From assembly GCF_900104095.1 (NCBI RefSeq), contig NZ_FNJO01000013.1:1-64000 (forward strand): a stretch of DNA of 64,000 nucleotides, in the 5' to 3' direction. Of this stretch, positions 37,895 through 46,588 are shown piece by piece. The translations under genes were made by a program, and so were the position numbers. How positions within the stretch are numbered: position 1 is the stretch's first letter; each line of letters starts with the position of its first letter. The stretch is from Ralstonia sp. 25mfcol4.1. GTDB lineage: Bacteria > Pseudomonadota > Gammaproteobacteria > Burkholderiales > Burkholderiaceae. The notes beneath the pieces are model-generated. The model saw nothing but the letters and a program-made list of their open reading frames with translations. It did no database searches and was not told where the DNA came from.

Positions 37895-38932
37895 TTAGCT
37901 TGCGGCCGCCCGAGGTGCTTTTGTAGACCCCCGCACCACAAGTTCTGGACGCAGTTCGATCACGACACTGGCCGTCAGCGGTCTGGCGATCCGCCGAAGT
38001 AGCAATTCTGCCGCCTGCTCACCCATGTCATGCACTGGAATACGGACTGTGGTGAGTGGTGGCGTCAGCGCATCGACGAAAGGCATGTCGTTGTGGCCGA
38101 CGATCGATACGTCGTCCGGACAGCGGATTCCCTGCTCTCGAAGGTAGTCGTAGCAACCCATAGCAACGAGGTCATTTCCAGCGGCGATAGCGGTCAAGCC
38201 CGGCAGCGAATCGAACAACTGAGCGCAAGCCTTTCGGCCCGCTTCGCGCGCATAGCTTTCGGCCTCAACCACACCATATTCGCTGCGCCGGAGTCGATGG
38301 TGCTTGACAGCTCGCAGGAAACCCTCGCGGCGCGACTCGCCGGTGGAAGTACTGGCCGGGCCAGCGATGTGCCCAATGCAGCGATGGCCTAGAGAGACCA
38401 GATGGTCGACCGTCAACGCCATTGCGAGCGCACTGTCGCTGACCACGCACGAGGCGCGGCCCGTGTGTTCGCCACGATTCACCATGACCACGGGGATGCC
38501 CATCTTCACGCAGTATTCAAGCAAAGGGTCATCGCGCTCAGCGGTTGCCAGGATCAGGCCCTCCACCTGGCGGGCCAACAACTGGTCGACCACAAAGCGC
38601 TGCCGCTTGCGCTCGATGCCGGCATTTACCACGATCGGCACATAGCCCATCCGGGCCAGCACCGACTCGATGCCCGCCAGGATGGGCGGAAACACCGGAT
38701 TGGCGATATCGGGCAGAATCACGCCAACCATCCCCGAGCGCTGCGTGCGCAGTCCCGCGGCGATGCGGTTCGGGCGGAAGCCGCGCGCCTCGGCCAACTT
38801 GAGGATGCGCGCCGCCACCTCTTCTCCGACGAGGTGACGCGTCGCGGGATTCATCACCCGCGACACCGTGGAGTAATGCACATCCACCTCTGCGGCAAGG
38901 TCTTTGATAGTCACGCGCTTTCTATCGGACAT
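37895..38932 (-). CDS. LacI/GalR-family regulator
   Basis: A 345-aa repressor. The N-terminal helix-turn-helix and hinge (VTIKDLAAEVDVHYSTVSRVMN...EARGFRPNRIAAGLR) are followed by a periplasmic-binding-protein-like effector domain (MVGVILPDIANPVFPPILAGIE...SIVGHNDMPFVDALTPPLTTVRIP). Start MSDRKRVTIKDL at 38932. It is the last gene after the porin and the Bug-protein gene on the same strand (65-bp gap), so it is probably transcribed with them. Palindromes TTTGCAAACGTTTGCAAA (41190) and ATGCAAACGTTTGCAT (45279) have the central-CG symmetry of LacI operators and are its likely targets. Confidence 0.9.
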   Translation of the reverse strand: MSDRKRVTIKDLAAEVDVHYSTVSRVMNPATRHLVGEEVAARILKLAEARGFRPNRIAAGLRTQRSGMVGVILPDIANPVFPPILAGIESVLARMGYVPIVVNAGIERKRQRFVVDQLLARQVEGLILATAERDDPLLEYCVKMGIPVVMVNRGEHTGRASCVVSDSALAMALTVDHLVSLGHRCIGHIAGPASTSTGESRREGFLRAVKHHRLRRSEYGVVEAESYAREAGRKACAQLFDSLPGLTAIAAGNDLVAMGCYDYLREQGIRCPDDVSIVGHNDMPFVDALTPPLTTVRIPVHDMGEQAAELLLRRIARPLTASVVIELRPELVVRGSTKAPRAAAS

Positions 38933-38997
38933 GGAACGGCGGACGCCAGGCTGGATCATTGAGATGCGCCATTCTAGCGTCTGCCGGCAGGCTTACG

Positions 38998-39996
38998 TCA
39001 CTCTCCCGCGCGCACCCCGGATTGCCTGACCACCGGAGCCAGCTTGACGACCTCGGCCTGGATATAGTTGGCAAATTCCTGCGGGGTGCTGGCCCGTGGC
39101 TCCGCACCCTGCGCGGCCAGCCGCTCCCGCACGTCGGGAGCGGCTAGCGCCTTGCCAATTTCGGCATTGAGGGCGTTGACGATCTCCTTTGGGGTCGACG
39201 CCGGCGCCAGCACGCCGAACCACGAGTCGAAGGCGTAATCAGGCAGCCCCGATTCCGCCACGGTGGGGATATCGGGCAGCACACCGGCGCGCTTGGCCGT
39301 CGTCACGGCCAGTGCGCGGAGCTTGCCTTGCCTGACAAACGGCATCGCCGACACGCTTGGCGCAAACATCATGTCGCCGCGCCCGGCCATCACATCAGTC
39401 AAGGCCTCGCCAGTTCCCTTGTACGGGATATGCACAATGTCGATCTTTGCCTGCATCTTGAACATCTCGCCGCTCAGGTGCGTGGAACTGCCCGACCCGG
39501 CAGAATCGAAGTTCAAGGCGCCTGGCCTGGCCTTGGCCGCCGCAACGATGTCGCGCACCGACTTGTACGGACTGGCAGCATTGACCACCAGCACGTTCGG
39601 TACCGAAGCCACCAGCGATACCGGGGCAAAGTCCTTCAGCGTGTCATAGCTCAGCTTCGGGTATAAGGTGGCATTGATGGCATGCCCCACCGACACCAGG
39701 ACAAGCGTATAGCCATCAGGTACAGCCTTTGCCACCGTGGTGGCACCCAGCGTGCCGCCTGCGCCCGGCCGGTTATCGACCACGACCTGCCATGGGCCGG
39801 ACTCGCCCATCTTGGCGCCGATGATGCGCGCCAGGATATCGGTGGCGCTACCAGCGGAAAACGGCACGACTAGGCGGATCGGCTTGGTCGGAAACTGCGA
39901 TTGGGCGCTCGTCTGCATCGGCATGGCGGCAGCCACTGCGAGCGCCAGTGCGGCAATGGGGCGAAAGGCAACGGGGCTGAAAAACTGTCGAATCAT
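38998..39996 (-). CDS. Bug-family (TctC-type) solute-binding protein
   Basis: A periplasmic receptor of 332 aa with a signal peptide (ALALAVAAAMPMQTSAQ). Typical Bug features: PTKPIRLVVPFSAGSATD at the N-terminus, DNRPGAGGTLGA, VPDGYTLVLVS, IPYKGTGEALTDVMAGRGDMMF and GLPDYAFDSWFGVLAP. Such proteins bind carboxylates or aromatic acids for tripartite tricarboxylate transporters, though the membrane partners are often encoded elsewhere, as here. It lies 33 bp behind the porin gene and belongs to the LacI-controlled operon. Confidence 0.9.
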   Translation of the reverse strand: MIRQFFSPVAFRPIAALALAVAAAMPMQTSAQSQFPTKPIRLVVPFSAGSATDILARIIGAKMGESGPWQVVVDNRPGAGGTLGATTVAKAVPDGYTLVLVSVGHAINATLYPKLSYDTLKDFAPVSLVASVPNVLVVNAASPYKSVRDIVAAAKARPGALNFDSAGSGSSTHLSGEMFKMQAKIDIVHIPYKGTGEALTDVMAGRGDMMFAPSVSAMPFVRQGKLRALAVTTAKRAGVLPDIPTVAESGLPDYAFDSWFGVLAPASTPKEIVNALNAEIGKALAAPDVRERLAAQGAEPRASTPQEFANYIQAEVVKLAPVVRQSGVRAGE

Positions 39997-40029
39997 GATG
40001 GTCTCCTCGCAACAATGTCCGGGCCAGCG

Positions 40030-41157
40030 TCAGAAAAAATGCCGCATGCCGAGCGCAAAGGTTTGCGGATCGGCACCGGCGCTGACGCCAAGCTCGTTGA
40101 TGGCAAAGTCGTAGATCGCGTTCTTCTTGTTGTTGATACGGCTGTAGTACGCGTAAAGCGCCGTGCGCTTGGACAGGGGGTAGTCGTACCCCACGGTGAA
40201 CTGCGTGGCGCCGGTTTCCGGGCCGCTCCGGAAGAAGCCGATAGTGTCCGTGGACGATCCAGTGCCGTTGGGCGCGAACGCAACGCCCACACGCACGCTG
40301 CCCGGCCCTAGCTTCTGCACCAGCGACGCGTAGTAGCCGTTGCGCTGCAGGTCCCCCGTGTCGGTACGGTAGTGCAGGTGTTCGTAGACCGCCGCCAGAC
40401 GGGTGCCGGGAAGTAACTGGTAAGCCAGTGCCACCTTCAGCGCGTTGTCGTTGCGCCCGGCAGCTTGATAGTGCTGGTGCATTTCGTAGGCGAACGTTGC
40501 ACTGAGCGGCCCCTGGTCGTAAACCAGCGCTGCCGAATAAAGCGCGGGGTTGCGCGGAACGGCGTTTTTCTCCTCCGGCAGCCCCCAGCCCAGCCACAGG
40601 CTGGCACCCCAGAACTGCGGCGAGCGGTACTGCACGATGTTCTTCTGGCGGCGGTCGAAGGAACTTGTGTCCTGCACGTTGTCCGAGCTGGACGTCGACC
40701 CGTTGCCGATCAGCGCCATGTAGCCGGCAGTGGTCGGGTAGTAAGGGTCGTAGCCCGCCGTCGATTCGGTATAGGGCGTCTGCCAGTGCCCCATGAACAC
40801 CAGGCCGTAGTCTCCCTGGAGGCCGACCCGCGAATTGCGGCCGGCGATCTGCCCCTGCCCGGTATCCAGCGAAACGTTGCTTTCGATCTGCCAGACGGCC
40901 TTGAGCGAGCCACCCAAGCCCTCTTCTCCCCGAAAACCGAACACCGACCGGTTGTTAGTCACCCGCGCCGTGCTGCCAAGCCTGGTGCCATCGGTGGCCG
41001 TGCTGGCGCGCGAATATTCGAAAGCCGTGTTGAGCCGTCCGTAGATCGTCACGCCATCTTCGGCCATTGCCGGGGCGGGCGTCCCGGCAGTTATGCCGGC
41101 GGACACCAGTACCAGGGCCGGCGGGACCATGCGGTGTCGCCTGAAGGTCTTTCGCAT
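40030..41157 (-). CDS. Gram-negative general porin
   Basis: A 375-aa trimeric-porin family protein with a signal peptide (MVPPALVLVSAGITAGTPAPAMA). It starts DGVTIYGRLNTAFEYS, has the loop-3-type segment GRNSRVGLQGDYGLVFMGHWQTPY, and ends GADPQTFALGMRHFF with terminal Phe. ATG 41157 follows a GGAGGAGA site. The operator palindrome lies 33-50 bp upstream, so this outer-membrane pore is induced with the catabolic genes and should admit their substrate. Confidence 0.9.
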   Translation of the reverse strand: MRKTFRRHRMVPPALVLVSAGITAGTPAPAMAEDGVTIYGRLNTAFEYSRASTATDGTRLGSTARVTNNRSVFGFRGEEGLGGSLKAVWQIESNVSLDTGQGQIAGRNSRVGLQGDYGLVFMGHWQTPYTESTAGYDPYYPTTAGYMALIGNGSTSSSDNVQDTSSFDRRQKNIVQYRSPQFWGASLWLGWGLPEEKNAVPRNPALYSAALVYDQGPLSATFAYEMHQHYQAAGRNDNALKVALAYQLLPGTRLAAVYEHLHYRTDTGDLQRNGYYASLVQKLGPGSVRVGVAFAPNGTGSSTDTIGFFRSGPETGATQFTVGYDYPLSKRTALYAYYSRINNKKNAIYDFAINELGVSAGADPQTFALGMRHFF

Positions 41158-41189
41158 TGTGGGGGTCTCCTCCTCGTTGTTATGGATGA

Positions 41190-41207
41190 TTTGCAAACGT
41201 TTGCAAA
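41190..41207. promoter_or_regulatory. LacI-type operator, porin operon
   Basis: TTTGCAAACGTTTGCAAA is an 18-bp perfect palindrome with central CG, upstream of the porin gene and 14 bp after the cupin stop. A TTGCAA / ATAACA pair with a 17-bp spacing overlaps it on the minus strand and may be the promoter. Confidence 0.8.
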
Positions 41208-41220
41208 ACTGGATCAAAAA

Positions 41221-41571
41221 TTACGGTGCCGCGGGCGGTGGATACGGCATGGCCAGCAGCAGCATGGCCGGAAGATTTGATGGATTACTGACTTGGCGGG
41301 CTTCTCCGGGCGCCAGCCGGACGGAATCGAAGCGCCGCAGGGTGACGCTCTCCGACGGGGTCCGGATGCAGACCTCACCCTGCAGCACGACGTAGTGCTT
41401 TTCGACGAGTGACGCGTCCAGCGACGTGTGACCGCCTGGTAGGATCACCGAGACGCCCATCCACAGGGCTTCGGAAGGACCCGCCTCGTGCCCTTGGAGG
41501 CGCAGGCAGTGCATGCCCTCGTGGTTGGCCGGGTAGTATGCCGGCGCCTGGTCGAATCGAGTCGTATTCAC
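41221..41571 (-). CDS. Small cupin-fold protein
   Basis: A 116-aa single-domain cupin: LPGGHTSLDASLVEKHYVVLQGEVCIRT resembles cupin motif 1 (G-H...E-H-Y...G) and VRLAPGEARQVSN resembles motif 2, although the second-motif His is lacking. Its start overlaps the reductase stop (ATGA), so it is coupled to it. Function in the pathway is unknown; a metal-dependent isomerase or a sensor of an intermediate is possible. Confidence 0.75.
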   Translation of the reverse strand: MNTTRFDQAPAYYPANHEGMHCLRLQGHEAGPSEALWMGVSVILPGGHTSLDASLVEKHYVVLQGEVCIRTPSESVTLRRFDSVRLAPGEARQVSNPSNLPAMLLLAMPYPPPAAP

Positions 41572-42545
41572 GGCGTCAGCACCACGCGTTCGGTTGCGCC
41601 CTGCAGCACTGCGCGGTAGGCGTCCTTGGCGTTGGCCAGCGTGTACGTATAGCCCGGCAACACAGGGAACGGCTTGAGCTGGCCGGCGGCAAACATCGGC
41701 GCGAGCGCATCCAGGATCGCGGCACAGGCCTGGCTGTCCATCGCCAGGGTGTCGACGCCCACGTAGGTGTGCTGGCCCCGGTAGAACGCAAAGATGTCGA
41801 ACGGCACCGGCTTCTCGATGGTCGAGATGAAGATCTGCGTGGCGCCGATGGCCATGGCCAGGTTGGCCTGCTCGAAATACGGGCTGCCCACGGTGTTATA
41901 GACGATATCGGCGCCATGGCCGCCGGTCTCGTCCCGAACCACCGTGGACATGGTTTCGCGGCTGGCATCGATCATGCGCACCGGCCCGCTGGCGTGGCCG
42001 CGATACGGTTCCGGTCCGCGCTCCACGGCGAAGACGCGCGCGCCCAGCGCGGTGGCAATCTGGATCGTCGCCTGCCCTACCTTGCCGTTGCCGCCGCCCA
42101 CCAGCACCACATCGCCCGCCTTGGGCATGCCCGCACGCCGCAGGCCCTCATAAGCCGTGATGAAGGGCACGCCCACCGCGCCGGCTTCGATCAGCGACAC
42201 CGCTTGCGGCTTGGCGCGAACTGCCTCCACACCGATGCGCAAGTACTTGCCATGCGTGCCATCGCGACGGATACCGAGCTCGCCGCCACTGCCCCAAACC
42301 TGTTGCCCGAGCCATTGGCTCGGCCCGTCGACGACCACGCCGGCATAGTCGCGGCCCGGCGTGCGCGGCCACACGGCGTGCGGCATCAGGCCAAGCGTAG
42401 CTTTCACGTCGCTGGGATTCACCCCCGCGCTGGCCACTTCAACAATGCACTGGCCGACGCCGGCCTCCGGACGTGGCATGCCAATCAGCGATAGTTCCAG
42501 CGCGTCGATGGTCGGGGCTTTCTGATGAACCTGAATGGTATTCAT
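41568..42545 (-). CDS. Zn-independent MDR-family reductase
   Basis: A medium-chain dehydrogenase/reductase of 325 aa of the quinone oxidoreductase type. GVNPSDVKATLGL and PGRDYAGVV form the catalytic half; the NAD(P) fold has VVLVGGGNGKVGQATIQIATALGARVFAV. No structural-zinc cysteine cluster is seen, so it is probably a zinc-free NADPH enoyl/quinone-type reductase. In this operon it could reduce an unsaturated ring-cleavage product such as maleylacetate; that is inference. It lies 54 bp after the BKACE gene. Confidence 0.85.
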   Translation of the reverse strand: MNTIQVHQKAPTIDALELSLIGMPRPEAGVGQCIVEVASAGVNPSDVKATLGLMPHAVWPRTPGRDYAGVVVDGPSQWLGQQVWGSGGELGIRRDGTHGKYLRIGVEAVRAKPQAVSLIEAGAVGVPFITAYEGLRRAGMPKAGDVVLVGGGNGKVGQATIQIATALGARVFAVERGPEPYRGHASGPVRMIDASRETMSTVVRDETGGHGADIVYNTVGSPYFEQANLAMAIGATQIFISTIEKPVPFDIFAFYRGQHTYVGVDTLAMDSQACAAILDALAPMFAAGQLKPFPVLPGYTYTLANAKDAYRAVLQGATERVVLTP

Positions 42546-42599
42546 GATGAATATCGTGACAATAGAAAATTGAATGCGGAAGGGCTCAGGCCTCAGGCT

Positions 42600-43484
42600 T
42601 CAGGCTTCACGCAGGCCAAGCTGCGCACGGGCGTCGGACGCGGACGCGATTTCGCCGCCCAGCGACTTGACGATGTCGCGTGCCTTGGCCACCAGCGCGG
42701 CGTTGCTTGGTGCCAGCACGCCCTTTTCCAGATAGATGTTGTCTTCCAGACCGACGCGCACGTGGCCGCCCGCCAGCCACGCCTGCGCGACGATTGGGAA
42801 TTCCGCGCGCCCGATACCGAACGCAGACCATTGCGCGCCGGTCGGCAGCATGTTGCGGGCATAGAAGATCGTCTCCGGCGTGGCGGCAAAGCCGTACTTC
42901 ACGCCCAGCACGAAGGTCCAGAGGCCGGGGCCGTCCAGCACGCCGTCGCGCATGAAGTCGAGCGCCATGTTCAGGTCTCCGGAGTCGAAAATCTCCAGTT
43001 CTGGCATGACACCCGCGCTGCGGATCACCTCAGCCATCTTGCGCACGTTCGCGGGCGTGTTGATGACCACGTCCGCACCCGAATTCATGGTGTTGAGGTC
43101 CAGCGAGCAGACGTCCGGCCGCAAGGCAGCAATATGCGCCACCCGCTTGAGCGGATGCAGCAGGGTGGTGCCGAGCGCGGCCACCCGCGGCTCGTTCTCG
43201 TCGGGCACGAAGCGCCCACCCGGCCCGGTGGTAAGGTTGATGATCAGGCTGCGATTGCGGGCGCGGATACGGTCGATGACATCGGCGTAGTAGTCGAGTT
43301 CCATCGACGGCCGCCCCGTCTGTGGATCACGTACGTGGATGTGTGCGGCAGCGGCACCGGCTTCAGCCGCTTCCAGCGCGGCATCGGCAATCTGTGCTGG
43401 TGTCACGGGCAACCCGGGGTGCTGTTCGGGGGTGACGATATTGCCGGTCACCGCGCAGGTGATGATGGTCTTTCTGGCGTGCAT
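42600..43484 (-). CDS. Beta-keto acid cleavage enzyme (BKACE family)
   Basis: A 294-aa TIM-barrel enzyme of the former DUF849 family. ITCAVTGNIVTPEQHPGLPVTPAQIADAALEAAEAGAAAAHIHVRD gives the HxH zinc ligands; LTTGPGG, LDLNTMN, PELEIFDSGDL and HVRVGLEDNIYLEKG are family blocks. BKACEs exchange a beta-keto acid with acetyl-CoA, giving acetoacetate and a new acyl-CoA. ATG 43484 (MHARKTIITCAVTG) is chosen; the frame upstream to 43721 overlaps the SDR gene. Beta-ketoadipate is the attractive substrate next to a ring-cleavage dioxygenase. Confidence 0.88.
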   Translation of the reverse strand: MHARKTIITCAVTGNIVTPEQHPGLPVTPAQIADAALEAAEAGAAAAHIHVRDPQTGRPSMELDYYADVIDRIRARNRSLIINLTTGPGGRFVPDENEPRVAALGTTLLHPLKRVAHIAALRPDVCSLDLNTMNSGADVVINTPANVRKMAEVIRSAGVMPELEIFDSGDLNMALDFMRDGVLDGPGLWTFVLGVKYGFAATPETIFYARNMLPTGAQWSAFGIGRAEFPIVAQAWLAGGHVRVGLEDNIYLEKGVLAPSNAALVAKARDIVKSLGGEIASASDARAQLGLREA

Positions 43485-43521
43485 GGATGGTTGGGAAAAG
43501 GAAAGCGCGTAAGGAAAAGGA

Positions 43522-44271
43522 TCAGCCGAGCTGGCGTCCGCCATCGACCACGATGGTGGTGCCGGTGGCAAACCGCAGCGACGTGGCGCACGCGACGATG
43601 GCGTCCGCCACGTCCTCCGCATGCCCGATGCGGCGCAGCGGCGTGGTCTTGGCGGCACGTTCGTTGAAGGTGCTGTCGCGACCCGGCACGAAGCCCGTGT
43701 CGACCACGCCCGGCGACACATTGAGCACGCGGATCTCGGGGGCCAGCGCCCGGCCCAGCGACATCGCCATCACGTCGAGGCCGGCCTTGGCGGCGCAGTA
43801 GGCCACATTGCTGCCCTGCCCCGTGCGGCCCGCAATCGACCCGACGTTGACGACCAGCCCTTCGCCGCCGGCCCGCAATGCCGACGAGAAGGCCCGGATT
43901 GCAGCGAACTGGCCACGCCAGTTGACGGCGAACAATTCGTCGATCAGGGCATCGTCGAGCGCATCGAGATCGGCGTGGGGAATGGCGCGCGTGAAGCCCG
44001 ACGTGTTGACGAGGATGTCCACGCGGCCGTAGTGGTGCAGCACATCGGCGGCCAGTGCCTGCAGCGAGGCGCTATCGGCCACTTCGGCGCGCGCGGCCAT
44101 ATGATTGCCAGCCGGCAGGTCTTCGACCGTCTTTGCCGTGCGTTCTGCGTCACGCCCGGACAGCACGACGCTGGCGCCCACGTTGGCCAGCGCGCGGCCA
44201 GCAGCAAAGCCAATGCCGCCGGTTCCTCCGATGATGACGGCAACCTTGGCAGAGAGATTGTTAATAGTCAT
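43522..44271 (-). CDS. SDR-family oxidoreductase
   Basis: A classical short-chain dehydrogenase of 249 aa. Cofactor motif GGTGGIGFAAG, VNTSG (for the usual NNAG), catalytic Ser in VVNVGSIAGRT and YCAAK with the catalytic Tyr and Lys, then VSPGVVDTGF and the C-terminal TIVVDGGRQLG. An Arg after the first strand (LSGRDAER) suggests NADP(H). Second gene of the dioxygenase operon; the substrate is unknown, possibly an upstream hydroxylated intermediate or the ring-cleavage product. Confidence 0.88.
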   Translation of the reverse strand: MTINNLSAKVAVIIGGTGGIGFAAGRALANVGASVVLSGRDAERTAKTVEDLPAGNHMAARAEVADSASLQALAADVLHHYGRVDILVNTSGFTRAIPHADLDALDDALIDELFAVNWRGQFAAIRAFSSALRAGGEGLVVNVGSIAGRTGQGSNVAYCAAKAGLDVMAMSLGRALAPEIRVLNVSPGVVDTGFVPGRDSTFNERAAKTTPLRRIGHAEDVADAIVACATSLRFATGTTIVVDGGRQLG

Positions 44272-44325
44272 AGTTTGGGGTAGTGAGTGGCCGAGAAGGC
44301 CCCATTTGTGAGTTGGTGGGATGAT

Positions 44326-45264
44326 TCAATCAATGGGAGGTGTGGGAAACGTCTGCTCGCCCGGTTCGAGCGTAAAGTCGAACTGCAGCGTGTAGAACGG
44401 GGCCGTCAGCCCTCCCCAAGGACTCAAGCCTTTTTCCACCAGACGGAAGGCGCCGACCAACTGGCGATGGACGCCGAACGTAACGTCGGTTTCCAGGATG
44501 TCGGAGTCGTCGGCGAAGACCTGTGTCACTAGGGTGCGGTACCCAGGTGCAGCGACGATGAAATGGATATGCGCGGGGCGATATGGATGGCGCTTCTGGG
44601 CGGCAAGCAGTGTGCCGACTGGCCCATCGGTAGGAACCGGGTAGCCTGCCGGGCGGACAGTCCGGAAATGATAGTTTCCGCTGGCGTCCGTATGAAACAC
44701 GCCCCGCAAGTTGCGGTCGGGCTGCTGGGGATCCTGGTTGTCATAAAGGCCGACAGGCGAGGCTTGCCAGACCTCCACCATCGCTCCAGCCAGCGTCGAG
44801 CCATCCGTCGCGCGCACCTTACCGCTGACGAACAGCGGTAAGCCGGGAGGATTGTCCTGGACAACGCAGTCGCCGCAGTCGTAGCGCGGGGCATTGGCAC
44901 GATAAAAGGGTCCCAGCAATGCACCGGGGGTACGACCATCCTGGGTGCTGTTGTTAATGGCGGTAACCAGCGTCGACAAGCCGAGCACATCGGCGGCCAG
45001 CACTACCTCATTGTTTGTCGCATGAGTGGCCTGGCCCAATGCGGCAACGAATGCGAGCGCTCGTTCGAACTCCTCGTCGGAGGGCCGAACCTCGCGCAAA
45101 AAGGCGTGCAAATGCGATACCAACGCGGCCATCGCTCTACGCAGACGCGGGTCTTCTGTCCCTGCCATAGCCTCCAGAACGACCTTTGTCACGGAATCCT
45201 CACCCTCGATTAGCGCAACCGCACGCAAGGACTCTGCCTTCGTAGCGAGGTGATGTGTCTCCAT
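44326..45264 (-). CDS. Intradiol ring-cleavage dioxygenase, hydroxyquinol 1,2-dioxygenase-like
   Basis: A non-heme Fe(III) enzyme of 312 aa. An N-terminal dimerisation domain (dioxygenase_N) is followed by the catalytic domain: TPGALLGPFYR, GAMVEVWQASPVGLYDNQ (Tyr ligand), SGNYHFRTVRPAGYPVPTDGPVG (Tyr ligand) and HPYRPAHIHFIVAAPGY (two His ligands). The PTDGPVG and RPAHIHF context is closest to hydroxyquinol 1,2-dioxygenases, which give maleylacetate. First gene of the operon, with GGGAGA before the ATG and a LacI-type operator 15 bp upstream. Confidence 0.9.
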   Translation of the reverse strand: METHHLATKAESLRAVALIEGEDSVTKVVLEAMAGTEDPRLRRAMAALVSHLHAFLREVRPSDEEFERALAFVAALGQATHATNNEVVLAADVLGLSTLVTAINNSTQDGRTPGALLGPFYRANAPRYDCGDCVVQDNPPGLPLFVSGKVRATDGSTLAGAMVEVWQASPVGLYDNQDPQQPDRNLRGVFHTDASGNYHFRTVRPAGYPVPTDGPVGTLLAAQKRHPYRPAHIHFIVAAPGYRTLVTQVFADDSDILETDVTFGVHRQLVGAFRLVEKGLSPWGGLTAPFYTLQFDFTLEPGEQTFPTPPID

Positions 45265-45278
45265 ACCGTCTCCCGTTT

Positions 45279-45294
45279 ATGCAAACGTTTGCAT
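45279..45294. promoter_or_regulatory. LacI-type operator, dioxygenase operon
   Basis: ATGCAAACGTTTGCAT is a 16-bp palindrome sharing the 14-bp core TGCAAACGTTTGCA with the porin operator. It covers the region just after the -10 of the promoter at 45293-45320, an ideal repression site. Confidence 0.82.
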
Positions 45295-45320
45295 TATGGT
45301 CGAATTCGGTTCGATGGCAA
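45293..45320 (-). promoter_or_regulatory. Promoter of the dioxygenase operon
   Basis: On the minus strand TTGCCA (45315-45320), 16 bp, CATAAT (45293-45298): a good sigma-70 match whose -10 abuts the operator. Confidence 0.65.
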
Positions 45321-45738
45321 GGGGAACAATCGCAGTAGCAAGTTGCGAGGCATCCGATTCAGGATGACAAATTCATGGAATCAAACACTTACGGGAGCAT
45401 CCGGACAATCCCTAGTGCTGATCGACGTCTCGGCAGGATTTCGGCGACCAGGCGGAGCATGTGCTATTAAGCGTGGACGTCCAGGCCGATGGGGGCAACC
45501 CGACGTGGGACGCGAGCGTGGGTGAGCGTTCAATGCTTGTCACTCTCAGCTCTCGGACTCCTGTCGGGCCCGCTGCGGTTGCCGGGCTGGTGGGGCATAT
45601 CTTGGCATCGAGGTAGGCGACAATTGCCACCCGCGGCATCCTGGGCTGAAGCCGATCCATTGGACGTTTCCAGGCCAGATCCTGTCGGGCCCGCAGCGGC
45701 TGCCGGGCCGGTGCTGGCGGCGCGATCCTCGCATCGCG
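45321..45738. other. Gene-free stretch with an imperfect direct repeat
   Basis: No credible gene. Two related segments, CCTGTCGGGCCCGC(T/A)GCGG(T/C)TGCCGGG, lie near 45558 and 45683. They precede the glutathione-transferase relic and look like eroded sequence. Confidence 0.45.
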
Positions 45739-46221
45739 GCCCACAATCCGCTGGCCAAAGTCCCGACGCTAATCCTTGAGGATGGCCAAGCCCTGTACGA
45801 CAGCCGGGTCATTTGCGAATACCTGGCGAGCCGCGGGCGGGCGCCCCACTTCTTTCCCCCGCAGGTCCTGCCAGATGGACTGCCTTGAGCCGCAAAGCGC
45901 CCGGCGATGGGCTCCTCGACGCCGCGCTCCTCGCGCGTTACGAAAGAACAGCGCGCCCCCGAAGAGGTCCAGTGGCGCACTTGGCGCGAAGCACTACTCA
46001 TAAAAGTCTGCGCCTGCCCCGATGCCATCGACAGCATCGCATCAGACCTAGTGGTACATCAGCCCACCATCAGCGAGATCACGATCGGCTGCGCGCTGGG
46101 ATACCTGGACTTTCGGTCTCCCGAACTCGAATGGCGCTCCCGACATCGCAATGCCGCACGCTGGAACGAGGAGTTCCAAACGCTGCCCGCCATGCAGGCT
46201 ACCCGCCCCCATGAAGGCTAA
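45739..46221 (+). pseudogene. Glutathione S-transferase relic
   Basis: From 45739 the frame reads AHNPLAKVPTLILEDGQALYDSRVICEYLASRG, the GSH-binding cis-Pro and (E/Q)S-type N-terminal domain of a GST, then hits a TGA after ~47 codons. The helical C-terminal domain continues in other frames (LLDAALLARYERT, then EEVQWRTWREALLIKVCACPDAIDSI...GCALGYLDFRSPELEWR) to a TAA at 46219. The first ~50 residues are missing. Clearly a decayed gene of the same type as GSTs found in catabolic clusters. Confidence 0.8.
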
Positions 46222-46588
46222 AAAAGGTTAGTACGTGAACAAAAAGATCACCATCTGTTTTCTGAACGGTCCAATCGCGAATCTGTCTACGCCGGCCCCG
46301 ATGAGTCGGCGAACCACGATCTCGACCCGCTTCGATTAGCCGGTGGCACCAAGTCCACACGGACTGCACCTATTTGATGTCGCATGCAGGCAAACGAGTC
46401 TTTCTCATCGAACACCCGCACCAACTGTGCGCGGCCTGGGGCGGTCCATTGGCATCGACGCTCGAAGCCGATGGCCAGATCAAAAAATAATTCGCCAACA
46501 TAATCAATGGCTTACCGTTAAATCCCAACTGTGAAACTGCCCATGCCCTGCCAGTGGCCTGCTCCTTGCATATAACTTTGCTATGTCA
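46222..46588. other. Intergenic upstream of the second catabolic operon
   Basis: No gene likeness was recognised. It contains short frames only and should carry the promoter of the 46.65-60.23 kb operon near its right side, including the palindrome at 46589. Confidence 0.4.

Noticed and set aside
43485-43721. N-terminal extension of the BKACE frame
   Set aside because: It overlaps the SDR gene and lacks BKACE likeness; the family start is MHARKTIITCAVTG.
45412-46037. Minus-strand frames over the GST relic
   Set aside because: No protein likeness; the plus strand shows clear GST motifs.
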